DNA of 64,000 nucleotides from Streptomyces zingiberis (GTDB lineage Bacteria; Actinomycetota; Actinomycetes; Streptomycetales; Streptomycetaceae), in NCBI RefSeq assembly GCF_012034935.1, contig NZ_JAATEN010000020.1, forward strand, positions 1 to 64,000, given 5' to 3'. Under the pieces are notes generated by a model, which was not told the origin of the DNA, made no database searches, and was given only the letters and a program-made list of their open reading frames with translations. Below, piece after piece: positions 17,334-26,669 of this stretch; the first letter of the stretch is position 1; every line of letters begins with the position of its first letter. A program made the position numbers and the translations under genes.

Positions 17334-17371
17334 CACCGCCGGGCCGCCCCGAAGAGGGCGGCCCGGCGGTG
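17334..17371. terminator. Bidirectional terminator between the pucR-type gene and serA
   Basis: A perfect 16-base-pair stem (17334-17349 with 17356-17371) and a six-base loop CGAAGA sit between the two convergent genes. Confidence 0.85.
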
Positions 17372-17447
17372 GACGCGGGAAGTCGGCCAGGCGGGCCGGC
17401 GCGTGGCACGTGGCGCGTGCGCGCACGCCCGCCCGGCCCGCGGCGGC

Positions 17448-19040
17448 TCAGTCCGCGAGGTTGACCGCGCGCGCCGAGGTGGCGCCGGTCTCCTCGGCGA
17501 TCTCGGTGAGCACCGTCTGCGGAACGCTGTCGTCCACCGTCAGTACGGCCAGCGCCTCGCCGCCCTGGGCGGCCCGCGCGACCTGCATCCCGGCGATGTT
17601 CAGCCCGGCCTCGCCCAGGATGCGGCCGAGGGTGCCGATCACGCCCGGCCGGTCGGCGTAGCGCAGGAAGACCATGTGGTCGGCGAGCGCCACATCCACG
17701 CTGTGCTCACCCACCGAGACGATCTTCTGGACGTGCTTGGGGCCGGCCAGCGTGCCGGAGACCGAGATCTCCTCGCCGCCGGTGAGGGTGCCGCGCACCG
17801 TGACGACATTGCGGTGGTCGGGGGACTCCGACCCGGTGGTGAGCCGGACCTCGACCCCGCGCTCCTGCGCGAAGAGCGGCGCGTTGACGTAGGACACCGT
17901 CTCGTCGACCACGTCCTCGAAGACGCCCTTGACGGCGGAGAGCTCCAGTACCTTCACGTCGTGCTGGGTGATCTCGCCGTAGACCTCGACGTCGAGCCGG
18001 ACGGCCACCTCGCCCGCGAGGGCCGTGAAGATCCGGCCCAGCCGCTCGGCGAGCGGCAGCCCCGGGCGGACGTCCTCGGCGATCACGCCGCCCTGGACGT
18101 TCACCGCGTCCGGGACCAGCTCACCGGCGAGGGCCAGCCGCACCGAGCGGGCGACGGCGATGCCCGCCTTCTCCTGGGCCTCGCCCGTGGAGGCGCCCAG
18201 GTGCGGGGTCGCCACGACGTTGTCGAACTCGAAGAGCGGGGAGTCCGTGCAGGGCTCCTTGGCGAAGACGTCCAGGCCCGCCGCCGCGACCCGGCCCTCC
18301 TTGAGGGCGCTGGCCAGCGCGGTCTCGTCGACGATGCCGCCGCGCGCCGCGTTGACGATGCGGACCTCCGGCTTGACCTTGCGCAGCGCCTCGTCCCCGA
18401 TGAGCCCGAGGGTCTCCGGGGTCTTCGGCAGATGGACGGTGATGAAGTCCGAGACCTCCAGCAGCTCGTCCAGCGAGAGCAGCTTGACCCCCATCTGGGC
18501 GGCGCGGGCCGGCTGAACGTAGGGGTCGTAGGCGACGACCCGCATGCCGAAGGCGGACATCCGCTGGGCGACCAGCACGCCGATCCGGCCCAGGCCCACC
18601 ACGCCCAGGGTCTTCTCGGCCAGCTCGACGCCGGTGTACTTGCTCCGCTTCCACTCGCCGTTCTTCAGGGCGGAGTTGGCCTGCGGGATGTTGCGGGCCG
18701 TGGCGAGGATCAGGCCGCAGGCGAGTTCGGCGGCGGTGACGATGTTGGAGGTCGGGGCGTTGACCACCATCACGCCGGCCTTGGTGGCGGCGGAGACGTC
18801 GACATTGTCCAGGCCGACACCGGCGCGCGCGATCACCTTCAGCTTCCGCGCGGCGGCGATCGCCTCGGCGTCGACCTTGGTGGCGCTGCGGACCAGGATC
18901 GCGTCCACCTCGGCGATGGCGGGGAGCAGCTCGCCCCGGTCGGCGCCGTTGCAGTGACGGATCTCGAAGTCGGGTCCGAGAGCGTCGACCGTGGCCGGCG
19001 ACAGCTCCTCAGCGATCAGTACGACAGGTTTCGGGCTCAC
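17448..19040 (-). CDS. serA: D-3-phosphoglycerate dehydrogenase
   Basis: A 530-residue enzyme that starts serine biosynthesis (3-phosphoglycerate to 3-phosphohydroxypyruvate, NAD). The Rossmann fingerprint is GVVGLGRIGVLVAQR. The active-site Arg/Glu/His triad is in NAARGGIVDE, LDVFAKEP and TPHLGAST. The protein is of the long type, with an intervening domain (about 320-450) and a C-terminal ACT domain (LRYADRPGVIGTLGRILGEA) that binds serine. I choose the GTG at 19040 (VSPKPVVLIAEEL) because homologues begin there and TGAGGA lies just upstream. A second GTG at 19058, with AAGGA upstream, would add six residues. Confidence 0.95.
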   Translation of the reverse strand: MSPKPVVLIAEELSPATVDALGPDFEIRHCNGADRGELLPAIAEVDAILVRSATKVDAEAIAAARKLKVIARAGVGLDNVDVSAATKAGVMVVNAPTSNIVTAAELACGLILATARNIPQANSALKNGEWKRSKYTGVELAEKTLGVVGLGRIGVLVAQRMSAFGMRVVAYDPYVQPARAAQMGVKLLSLDELLEVSDFITVHLPKTPETLGLIGDEALRKVKPEVRIVNAARGGIVDETALASALKEGRVAAAGLDVFAKEPCTDSPLFEFDNVVATPHLGASTGEAQEKAGIAVARSVRLALAGELVPDAVNVQGGVIAEDVRPGLPLAERLGRIFTALAGEVAVRLDVEVYGEITQHDVKVLELSAVKGVFEDVVDETVSYVNAPLFAQERGVEVRLTTGSESPDHRNVVTVRGTLTGGEEISVSGTLAGPKHVQKIVSVGEHSVDVALADHMVFLRYADRPGVIGTLGRILGEAGLNIAGMQVARAAQGGEALAVLTVDDSVPQTVLTEIAEETGATSARAVNLAD

Positions 19041-19383
19041 GTGGTCCTCAGTCCTCACTTGTCCTTGACGGACGGCCGTCCCGACGGCCGAAGGCGGTGA
19101 AGGGGGCAGCCGCGTGGAAGACGCACGACGCTGTGAGCCTGACGCGCTTGTGTCTGCAGTGTATCCGCGTGCGGGTACGCGGCCCGCGCCTCCACGAAAG
19201 ATCCCCCCGGTGGAGTGTGCCCCGCCCGGGGGAACCCCGTGGCGTGAACGGCGTTACCCGTCCGCCCGGTTGGACGGACGGGTTCCGGGCGGCGTGGCGG
19301 CCACGCCGCCCGGGACCGGTACGCCGGCGGGCGGGAGCACGGCCCGGGGCCGCACCCGCTCGGCGTACCGCGCCGCGGAGGCG
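19041..19383 (-). other. ilvC-serA intergenic region
   Basis: This holds the ilvC terminator (19285-19313), a smaller hairpin (ACCCGTCCG at 19256-19264 with CGGACGGGT at 19275-19283) and a probable serA -10, TACACT at 19158-19163 on the minus strand, which implies a leader of about 110 bases. No -35 match is evident. Confidence 0.5.
19285..19313 (-). terminator. ilvC terminator
   Basis: A 14-base-pair near-perfect palindrome (19285-19298 with 19300-19313) lies about 70 bases after the ilvC stop. A smaller nine-base-pair hairpin follows at 19256-19283. Confidence 0.75.
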
Positions 19384-20382
<999 letters not shown>

Positions 20383-20440
20383 TTCGGGTATCTCCTTGAT
20401 GTTCCTGTCGTGCTTCGGTGTGTGCTGTTTTCTTCTGCGG

Positions 20441-20480
20441 TTCCCGCGGTTCCCCGCGGTTCCCCGCGGTTCCCCGCGGT
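20441..20480. repeat. 10-bp tandem repeat in the ilvN-ilvC spacer
   Basis: Four adjoining 10-base units: TTCCCGCGGT once, then TCCCCGCGGT three times. Each carries the CCGCGG palindrome. They lie 60-100 bases upstream of the ilvC start. Confidence 0.9.
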
Positions 20481-20645
20481 CCCGCACGTGTGCGTCGTCC
20501 TGCCCACGGCGTGTTCCGCGGGTGTGCCATCCTGCCCGCGCCGCGTGCCGGCGGGTCCCGCCGGGTGCGTCCGGCGCGTCCCGGCGCGGCCGCGGGGTGC
20601 GGCCCCACCGTATGCCGATGGACGGCGCCGGGGCGGGGGGTCTCG

Positions 20646-21170
20646 CTATGCGGATCGGTCCAGCGCGCGCAGCGACCGGTCCGTGATGGAGCGGGCGCCG
20701 CGGCCGATGGCGATCGTGCCGGACTGGACCAGTTCCTTGATACCGAAGGGGTCCAGCATCCGGAGCATGGCCTCCAGCTTGTCACTGCTGCCCGTCGCCT
20801 CGATGGTGACGGCCTCGGGGGAGACGTCGACGGTCTTGGCGCGGAAAAGCTGCACGATCTCGACGATCTGCGAGCGCGTCTCGTTGTCCGCCCGGACCTT
20901 CACCAGGACGAGTTCCCGCTGCACCGCCGAGCCGGGTTCCAGCTCGACGATCTTCAGCACGTTGACGAGCTTGTTGAGCTGCTTGGTGACCTGCTCCAGC
21001 GGCAGCGACTCGACGTTCACCACGATGGTGATCCGGGAGATGTCCGGGTGCTCGGTGACGCCGACGGCCAGCGAGTCGATGTTGAATCCCCGCCGGGAGA
21101 ACAGCGCGGCGATCCGGGCCAGGATGCCGGGGGTGTTCTCCACCAGGACGGAGAGGGTGTGCTTGGTCAT
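20646..21170 (-). CDS. ilvN: Acetolactate synthase small (regulatory) subunit
   Basis: A 174-residue regulatory subunit that binds IlvB and confers valine feedback. The N-terminal ACT domain is HTLSVLVENTPGILARIAAL followed by FSRRGFNIDSLAVG. A second ACT-like domain holds RELVLVKVRADNETRSQIVE. The start ATG at 21170 matches the family start MTKHTLSVLVEN. The sequence upstream, GAGAAGAAGAGAGACCCAGCCCC, provides only a weak ribosome binding site, as expected for a gene translated behind ilvB (75-base gap). Confidence 0.96.
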   Translation of the reverse strand: MTKHTLSVLVENTPGILARIAALFSRRGFNIDSLAVGVTEHPDISRITIVVNVESLPLEQVTKQLNKLVNVLKIVELEPGSAVQRELVLVKVRADNETRSQIVEIVQLFRAKTVDVSPEAVTIEATGSSDKLEAMLRMLDPFGIKELVQSGTIAIGRGARSITDRSLRALDRSA

Positions 21171-21281
21171 GGGGCTGGGTCTCTCTTCTTCTCGCGCGGG
21201 CCGCACGGACCGGGTGACCCGGCAGAGCCGGGCCGGCCCGCGCGGCCCGCGGCCCGGGACCGGGCTCGCGGATCCGGGGGA

Positions 21282-23147
21282 TCAGTCGTCTTCGCCGTCG
21301 CCGAAGTCGGGACGGACGCCGCGCGCCGCCATGACCTCGTCGTTGGAGGTGCCGGCCGCCACCATCGGCCAGACCATCGCGTCCTCGTGGACGATGAAGT
21401 CCACGACGACGGGCCGGTCGTTGATCGAGTTGGCCTTCTCGATGACGGCGTCCAGCTGCTCCGGGTTCTCACAGCGCAGTCCGACACACCCCATGGCCTC
21501 GGAGAGCTTCACGAAGTCGGGGACCCGCGTGCCCTGGGAGGCCGCCGCGCCGTCCGTCGGGACGGTCCCGGAGTGCAGCGCGGTGTGGGAGTACCGCTGG
21601 TTGTAGAAGAGGGTCTGCCACTGGCGGACCATGCCCAGAGCGCCGTTGTTGATGATCGCGACCTTGATCGGGATGTTGTTCAGCGCGCAGGTGGCCAGCT
21701 CCTGGTTGGTCATCTGGAAGCAGCCGTCGCCGTCGATGGCCCAGACGGTGGAGCCGGGGAGGCCGGCCTTGGCGCCCATGGCGGCCGGGACGGCGTAGCC
21801 CATCGTCCCCGCGCCGCCGGAGTTGAGCCAGGTGCCCGGCTTCTCGTAGCGGATGAAGTGCGAGGCCCACATCTGGTGCTGGCCGACGCCCGCGGTGTAG
21901 ACGGTGCCGTCCGGGGCGAGTTCGCCGATGCGCTGGATGACCTGCTGCGGCGAGAGGCTGCCGTCCTCCGGCAGGTCGTATCCGAGCGGGTAGGTGTCCC
22001 GCCAGCGGTTGAGGCTGGTCCACCAGTCGCGGTAGTCGCCCGCGCGGCCCTCCTCGTGCTCGGCCTGCACGGCGACGATCAGATCGGCGATGACCTCGCG
22101 GGCGTCGCCGACGATCGGCACGTCCGCCGTGCGGTTCTTGCCGATCTCCGCCGGGTCGATGTCGGCGTGCACCACCTTGGCGAACGGCGCGAAGGAGTCC
22201 AGCTTGCCGGTGACGCGGTCGTCGAAGCGGGCGCCGAGGGCGATGATCAGGTCGGCCTTCTGCAGCGCGGTGACGGCGGTCACGGAACCGTGCATCCCCG
22301 GCATGCCCACGTGCAGCGGGTGGCTGTCGGGGAACGCGCCCAGCGCCATCAGGGTGGTGGTGACCGGCGCCCCGGTCAGCTCGGCGAGCACCCGCAGCTC
22401 AGCCGTGGCGCGGGCCTTCAGCACCCCGCCGCCGACGTACAGCACGGGACGGCGGGCCTGGGAGATGAGCTTGGCCGCCTCCCTGATCTGCTTGGCGTGC
22501 GGCTTGGTGACCGGCCGGTAGCCCGGCAGTTCGACGGGCGCGGGCCAGGTGAAGGTGGTCTTCGCCTGGAGGGCGTCCTTGGCGATGTCCACCAGGACCG
22601 GGCCGGGGCGGCCGCTCGCCGCGATGTGGAAGGCCTCGGCGATGGTGCGGGGGATCTCGTCGGCGTCGGTGACGAGGAAGTTGTGCTTGGTGATCGGCAT
22701 GGTGATGCCGCAGATGTCCGCCTCCTGGAAGGCGTCCGTGCCGATGGCCCGGGAGGCCACCTGGCCGGTGATCGCGACCAGCGGGACGGAGTCCATGTGG
22801 GCGTCGGCGATGGGGGTGACCAGGTTGGTGGCGCCGGGGCCGGAGGTGGCCATGCAGACGCCGACCTTGCCGGTGGCCTGCGCGTAGCCGGTGGCGGCGT
22901 GGCCCGCGCCCTGCTCGTGCCGGACCAGGACGTGCCGGACCCGGGAGGAGTCCATCAGCGGGTCGTACGCCGGGAGGATGCAGCCGCCGGGGATGCCGAA
23001 CACCGTGTCCGCGCCCACCTCCTCAAGAGACCGGATGAGGGACTGCGCGCCCGTGACGTCCTTCTCGACGGTGCTGCTGGAGGGGGCACCGCCACGGGGC
23101 CGGGGGTGCGGGTGCGGGACCCCGGTGGCCTGCTCGGTCATCGGCAT
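21282..23147 (-). CDS. ilvB: Acetolactate synthase large subunit
   Basis: A 621-residue ThDP- and FAD-dependent enzyme that condenses two pyruvates, or pyruvate and 2-oxobutyrate, in the first common step of Val/Leu/Ile synthesis. The ThDP glutamate is in LVRHEQGAGHAATGYA. The diphosphate-binding motif is WAIDGDGCFQMTNQELATCA with NNGALG. FAD-domain motifs VHADIDPAEIGKNR and GARFDDRVTGKLD are present. The first 25 residues (HPHPRPRGGAPSSS) are a non-conserved extension common in Streptomyces. ATG at 23147 and ATG at 23141 are both possible; GGAAAG lies three and nine bases ahead of them. Transcription is under a leader-peptide attenuator. Confidence 0.97.
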   Translation of the reverse strand: MPMTEQATGVPHPHPRPRGGAPSSSTVEKDVTGAQSLIRSLEEVGADTVFGIPGGCILPAYDPLMDSSRVRHVLVRHEQGAGHAATGYAQATGKVGVCMATSGPGATNLVTPIADAHMDSVPLVAITGQVASRAIGTDAFQEADICGITMPITKHNFLVTDADEIPRTIAEAFHIAASGRPGPVLVDIAKDALQAKTTFTWPAPVELPGYRPVTKPHAKQIREAAKLISQARRPVLYVGGGVLKARATAELRVLAELTGAPVTTTLMALGAFPDSHPLHVGMPGMHGSVTAVTALQKADLIIALGARFDDRVTGKLDSFAPFAKVVHADIDPAEIGKNRTADVPIVGDAREVIADLIVAVQAEHEEGRAGDYRDWWTSLNRWRDTYPLGYDLPEDGSLSPQQVIQRIGELAPDGTVYTAGVGQHQMWASHFIRYEKPGTWLNSGGAGTMGYAVPAAMGAKAGLPGSTVWAIDGDGCFQMTNQELATCALNNIPIKVAIINNGALGMVRQWQTLFYNQRYSHTALHSGTVPTDGAAASQGTRVPDFVKLSEAMGCVGLRCENPEQLDAVIEKANSINDRPVVVDFIVHEDAMVWPMVAAGTSNDEVMAARGVRPDFGDGEDD

Positions 23148-23200
23148 TCTCTTTCCGAGATGGTCTGTCTGGGTTTGTTCCGGTTTGTGGTCACCGGTGC

Positions 23201-23237
23201 AACAAAAAACCCCTCGTGCCGCGAGGCAAGCGAGGGG
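23201..23237 (-). terminator. ilvB attenuator terminator
   Basis: CCCCTCG-TGCC (23210-23220) pairs with GGCA-AG-CGAGGGG (23225-23237; AG bulged). On the minus strand TTTTTTGTT follows. It stands between the leader peptide and ilvB. Confidence 0.9.
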
Positions 23238-23278
23238 AGCGCGCCGGTGTGGTCAGCAGGCGTGGTGCGGGACCTGCT

Positions 23279-23320
23279 TCAGCCGACGCGCTGTCCAAGT
23301 ACGAGGATTCGGGTGCGCAT
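23279..23320 (-). CDS. ilvB leader peptide
   Basis: Thirteen residues, MRTRILVLGQRVG, encoded by ATG...TGA. The run Ile-Leu-Val-Leu lets all three branched-chain amino acids be sensed. Leader peptides of nearly this sequence are known upstream of actinobacterial ilvB. The start lies seven bases beyond the -10 hexamer, so the mRNA is probably leaderless. The stop is 42 bases ahead of the terminator. When charged tRNAs run short, the stalled ribosome should block the terminator and allow transcription of ilvB-ilvN-ilvC. Confidence 0.88.
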   Translation of the reverse strand: MRTRILVLGQRVG

Positions 23321-23327
23321 GGCTCCG

Positions 23328-23356
23328 ACTCTTCCCCGGCCCGCGGGGAGTGTCAA
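23328..23356 (-). promoter_or_regulatory. ilvBNC promoter
   Basis: On the minus strand TTGACA (23351-23356) and AAGAGT (23328-23333) are separated by exactly 17 bases, the best -35 match in the window. The start site is predicted at or next to the A of the leader peptide ATG. The TGA inside the -35 hexamer (23353-23355) is also the stop codon of the upstream cdgC-like gene. Confidence 0.85.
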
Positions 23357-26300
23357 GTGGGTGGGACCGGCGTCTCACTATTCGAGCGGAGCGCCGTACC
23401 GGGCATGGTGTCCCGTGTCCCCTCCCACGGCTCCCCGCCCAGCGAGTGCCTCGGCACCGCCTGTACCTCCGGGACCAGCAGGGACGGCGTCCCCGCCCGG
23501 CCCGCGGGCACGGTTTCGCGGAGTCCTCCCGCGCCGGCGTGCGGCACCGGGTAGCCGCCGCGCGCCAGCGCGCGGCGCAGCCGGTACTCGTCGACCGGCC
23601 CCGAGAAGGCCATGCCCTGGCCATGGGTGCAGCCCAGGGAACGCAGCGCGGCCACCTGTTCGGGCCGGTCCACGCCGTCGGCGACCGTCTCCAGACCCAG
23701 ATCGGCCGCGATCCTCAGCAGCCCGGCGGTGATCTTGTGGGCGCGCGGGGACTCCACCAGGCCCTCGACCAGCTCGCGGTCGAGCCGGAGCACGTCCACC
23801 GGCAGCCGGCGCAGCGCGCTGATCGCGGCGTAGCCGCTGCCGAAGGCGTCCAGGGCGATCCGGACCCCGAGCCTGCGCAGGGCGGCGAGACGGCGCTCCA
23901 GCTCGTCCAGCGGGACCTTGGGGTCGCCGCCGGAGAGTTCGATGACGAGCCCGCCGGAGGGCAGCCCGTGCCGGCTGAGCAGCGATTCGACCGTACCCAG
24001 CGGCATGGTGCGGTCCATCAGCCGGGCCGCGGAGAGCCGGACGGTCACCGGGACGGGGTATCCGGCACGGTGCCGGGCCGCCGCCTGCTCCACGGCGTGC
24101 TCCAGGAGCCAGCGGTCCAGCTCGGCGCCGCGGTCGCCGCCCTTGCCCTTGCCGGGCTCCGGGACCCGCAGGAACTCCGCGGGGGCGAAGAGGATGCCCT
24201 GCGCGGACCGCCAGCGGGCCTGCGCGGAGAGAGCGCTGAGCCGGCCGCCGACCAGCTCCACCACCGGCTGGTGGAGCAGAGCGAACTCACCGTCGTCGAG
24301 CGCGGCACGGAGCCGGCCGGCCAGTTCGGTCCGGCGGACCACTTCCTCCTGCATCGCCGGGACGTAGAGCTCGACCCGGTCCTTGCCGGCGGCCTTCGCG
24401 CGGTACATCGCGAGGTCGGCGTTGCGCATCAGCGTGCCGGGGCTGATGCCTGGTTCGGCGAAGGCGACACCGATCGAGGCCGCCACCCGGACCTCGGTGC
24501 CGGCGACCCGGTAGGGCTCGGACAGCGCCAGCCGGAGCCGGTCGGCGATCTCGGAGATGCGCAGCTCGCAGTCGGCCCGGTTCCGGCAGCCGTCCCCGAG
24601 GATGAGGGCGGCGAACTCGTCGCCCCCGAGGCGGGCGGCGGTGTCCCCGGCCCGTACGGATTCCCGCAGCCGGCGGGCCGCGTGGATCAGCAGTTCGTCA
24701 CCGGCCTGGTGGCCGATGGTGTCGTTGACCGCCTTGAAGCCGTCGAGGTCGATGAAGAGCACGGCGGTGCCGGGGTCGGTGGACCGGCGGCCGCCGAGGG
24801 CGCGGCGCACCCGCTCGGTGAAGAGGGCCCGGTTGGGGAGGTCGGTCAGCGGGTCGTGCTCGGCGCTGTGCCTCAGCTGCGCCTGGAGACGGACCCGCTC
24901 GGTGACGTCACGGCTGTTGAAGATCAGCCCGCCCTCGTGCCGGTTGACGGTGGACTCGACGTTGAGCCAGGCGCCGCCGGCGGCGCGCCCTCCTCCCGCG
25001 CGGAACCGGCACTCGATCCGGGTGGTGGGCTCGGTCTCCGGCGGTGCCGAGAGCAGCCGCCCGACCTCGCGCATCACGCCGTCCACGTCCTCGGGATGGA
25101 TCAGCGAGGAGAGCCGGGAGCCGACCAGGTCCTCCGGACCGATGCCGTAGACCCCGGCCGCGGCCGGGGAGACGTAGCGCAGGGTGCCGCTGGGGGTCGC
25201 GATCATGATGACGTCGCTCGACCCCTGCACCAGCGAGCGGAAGTGGCTCTCCTGGTAGGCCAGTTCCTGGGTGAGGGAGATGTTGTCCATCAGCATGATG
25301 CCCTGGCGCACGACGAGGGCGAGCACGACGGTGCAGGCCGTGACGATCACGACGGGGTCGACCCGGTCGCCGGCGATCACGGTTTGCAGGATGCCCAGGG
25401 TGCAGACGGCGGCGGCGAGATACGGCGCGAGCGCGGCGAGCGAACCGGCGAAGGGCATGCCGCCGGGGTAGGGCGCCGTGCCGTCGCGGACGGCGGCGTG
25501 GGTACGGCGCTCCCGCTCCTCCTCGGCCTTGTCGTGCCGGCCGACCCAGGGGGCGTAGGCGAGCAGCAGGGATCCGGTGAACCAGCCCGCGTCCAGCAAC
25601 TGCCCGGAATGGTAGCCCTCACGGAAGAGGGGTGAGGTGAAGAGGGCGTCGCACAGGACGGTCAGCGCGAGCGCGGCGATGGCGGTGTTGATGGCGCTGC
25701 GGTTCGGCGAGGACCGCCGGAAGTGCAGCACGAGCACCATGCTCACCAGCGCGATGTCGAGCAGCGGATAGGCCAGGGCGAGGGCGGTCTGGGCCACGCT
25801 GCCGCCGGGCCCGTCCGCGGCGTGCGCCAGCGCCAGGCTCCAGGAGAGGGTGAGCAGCGAGCCGCCGATGAGCCAGGCGTCCAGCCCCAGGCAGACCCAG
25901 CGGGCCCTCGTCACGGGGCGCTTGGCCAGGACCAGCAGGCCGACGATGGCGGGCGGCGCGAAGAGCAGGAAGCAGTAGTCCGCGGCCGAGGGCTCGGGCA
26001 CCGGCCGGCCCAGCACCACCTCGTACCAGCCCCAGACGAAGTTCCCCGCGGCGGCCATCACCGAGGAGAGCGCGAACAGCAGCCAGGCCGGGCGCTGGCA
26101 GGGGCGGATCCGGGCATAACAGGCGCAGGACACGGCGGCGACGAGGGCGGCCGCGCTGAGACCGAAGTCCCCCATGGCCAGGGCGAGGGTCGGGGACCCC
26201 CAGCCGAGGGCGGCGCCGGTGGCGTATCCGGCGCAGGCCAGCGCGAAGAACAGCTGCGGGAGGAGCCCTCTGCGGAGTCCGGGGGCCGCCGCCCCCCGGG

Positions 26301-26412
26301 CGCTCACCGGACCCCCCAGGGCGGTGTTGTCCTGCGGTGCGGTTCGCCCCTCCGGGGCCCGGGGGCCGGCTGTCGCCGGCGGCCGGTCCCCACCTGATCC
26401 TCGTTCTTCCAT
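23353..26412 (-). CDS. cdgC: Membrane GGDEF-EAL protein with degenerate EAL domain (CdgC-like)
   Basis: A 1019-residue c-di-GMP protein. Residues about 40-400 hold roughly ten hydrophobic segments (FFALACAGYATGAALGW, WLLFALSSVMAAAGNFVWGW, AAIVTA-type helices). A PAS domain (SHFRSLVQGSSDVIMIATPS) follows, then an intact GGDEF domain (FIDLDGFKAVNDTIGH and ARLGGDEFAALI), so cyclase activity is plausible. The EAL domain is complete in length but has lost key residues: EALxRW reads SAQARW, the Asn in NLS is Arg (VRLSAARL), DDFGTGYSS reads DAFGSGYAA and AEGVE reads ADGVD. It is therefore probably a sensor or non-catalytic. ATG 26412 has a poor ribosome binding site and a GTG at 26445 is an alternative. 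The name follows position next to ilvB in S. coelicolor. Confidence 0.85.
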   Translation of the reverse strand: MEERGSGGDRPPATAGPRAPEGRTAPQDNTALGGPVSARGAAAPGLRRGLLPQLFFALACAGYATGAALGWGSPTLALAMGDFGLSAAALVAAVSCACYARIRPCQRPAWLLFALSSVMAAAGNFVWGWYEVVLGRPVPEPSAADYCFLLFAPPAIVGLLVLAKRPVTRARWVCLGLDAWLIGGSLLTLSWSLALAHAADGPGGSVAQTALALAYPLLDIALVSMVLVLHFRRSSPNRSAINTAIAALALTVLCDALFTSPLFREGYHSGQLLDAGWFTGSLLLAYAPWVGRHDKAEEERERRTHAAVRDGTAPYPGGMPFAGSLAALAPYLAAAVCTLGILQTVIAGDRVDPVVIVTACTVVLALVVRQGIMLMDNISLTQELAYQESHFRSLVQGSSDVIMIATPSGTLRYVSPAAAGVYGIGPEDLVGSRLSSLIHPEDVDGVMREVGRLLSAPPETEPTTRIECRFRAGGGRAAGGAWLNVESTVNRHEGGLIFNSRDVTERVRLQAQLRHSAEHDPLTDLPNRALFTERVRRALGGRRSTDPGTAVLFIDLDGFKAVNDTIGHQAGDELLIHAARRLRESVRAGDTAARLGGDEFAALILGDGCRNRADCELRISEIADRLRLALSEPYRVAGTEVRVAASIGVAFAEPGISPGTLMRNADLAMYRAKAAGKDRVELYVPAMQEEVVRRTELAGRLRAALDDGEFALLHQPVVELVGGRLSALSAQARWRSAQGILFAPAEFLRVPEPGKGKGGDRGAELDRWLLEHAVEQAAARHRAGYPVPVTVRLSAARLMDRTMPLGTVESLLSRHGLPSGGLVIELSGGDPKVPLDELERRLAALRRLGVRIALDAFGSGYAAISALRRLPVDVLRLDRELVEGLVESPRAHKITAGLLRIAADLGLETVADGVDRPEQVAALRSLGCTHGQGMAFSGPVDEYRLRRALARGGYPVPHAGAGGLRETVPAGRAGTPSLLVPEVQAVPRHSLGGEPWEGTRDTMPGTALRSNSETPVPPT

Positions 26413-26509
26413 CGGCCGCGCATGCCGTCGCCCCCCTTGAGTCACGGTCCTTCGCCGCACCGCGAAGGGTTCGCGGCACGGTCCCCGGTCGGGACGATAC
26501 ACCAGCATC

Positions 26510-26545
26510 GTCACGCAGCGACATAGCTCACACACGCTGCGTGAC
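26510..26545 (-). promoter_or_regulatory. Inverted repeat with two BldD-box-like sequences upstream of cdgC
   Basis: GTCACGCAGCG (26510-26520) and CGCTGCGTGAC (26535-26545) are perfect 11-base inverted repeats 14 bases apart, about 100 bases upstream of cdgC. Each arm, read outward to inward, begins TCACGCAGCG, which fits the BldD consensus TNACNC(A/T)GNGTNA. Each site has one mismatch. The region is A/T-rich for this genome. Confidence 0.55.
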
Positions 26546-26669
26546 AATTTACTCGGAGTCAAGTACACTCCGCGCTCGTGCGGCAGCAGATCGTGTCGCC
26601 CCGCCCGCGTGAACCGTCCCCGGCCCCGCGGGCGGAGCCGCCCGCAGGGCCGTCCCCGTGCGGGGCCGT

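Noticed and set aside
20441..20480. 10-bp repeats considered as a replication or partition site
   Set aside because: The units do not match DnaA boxes or parS, and no replication gene is nearby.
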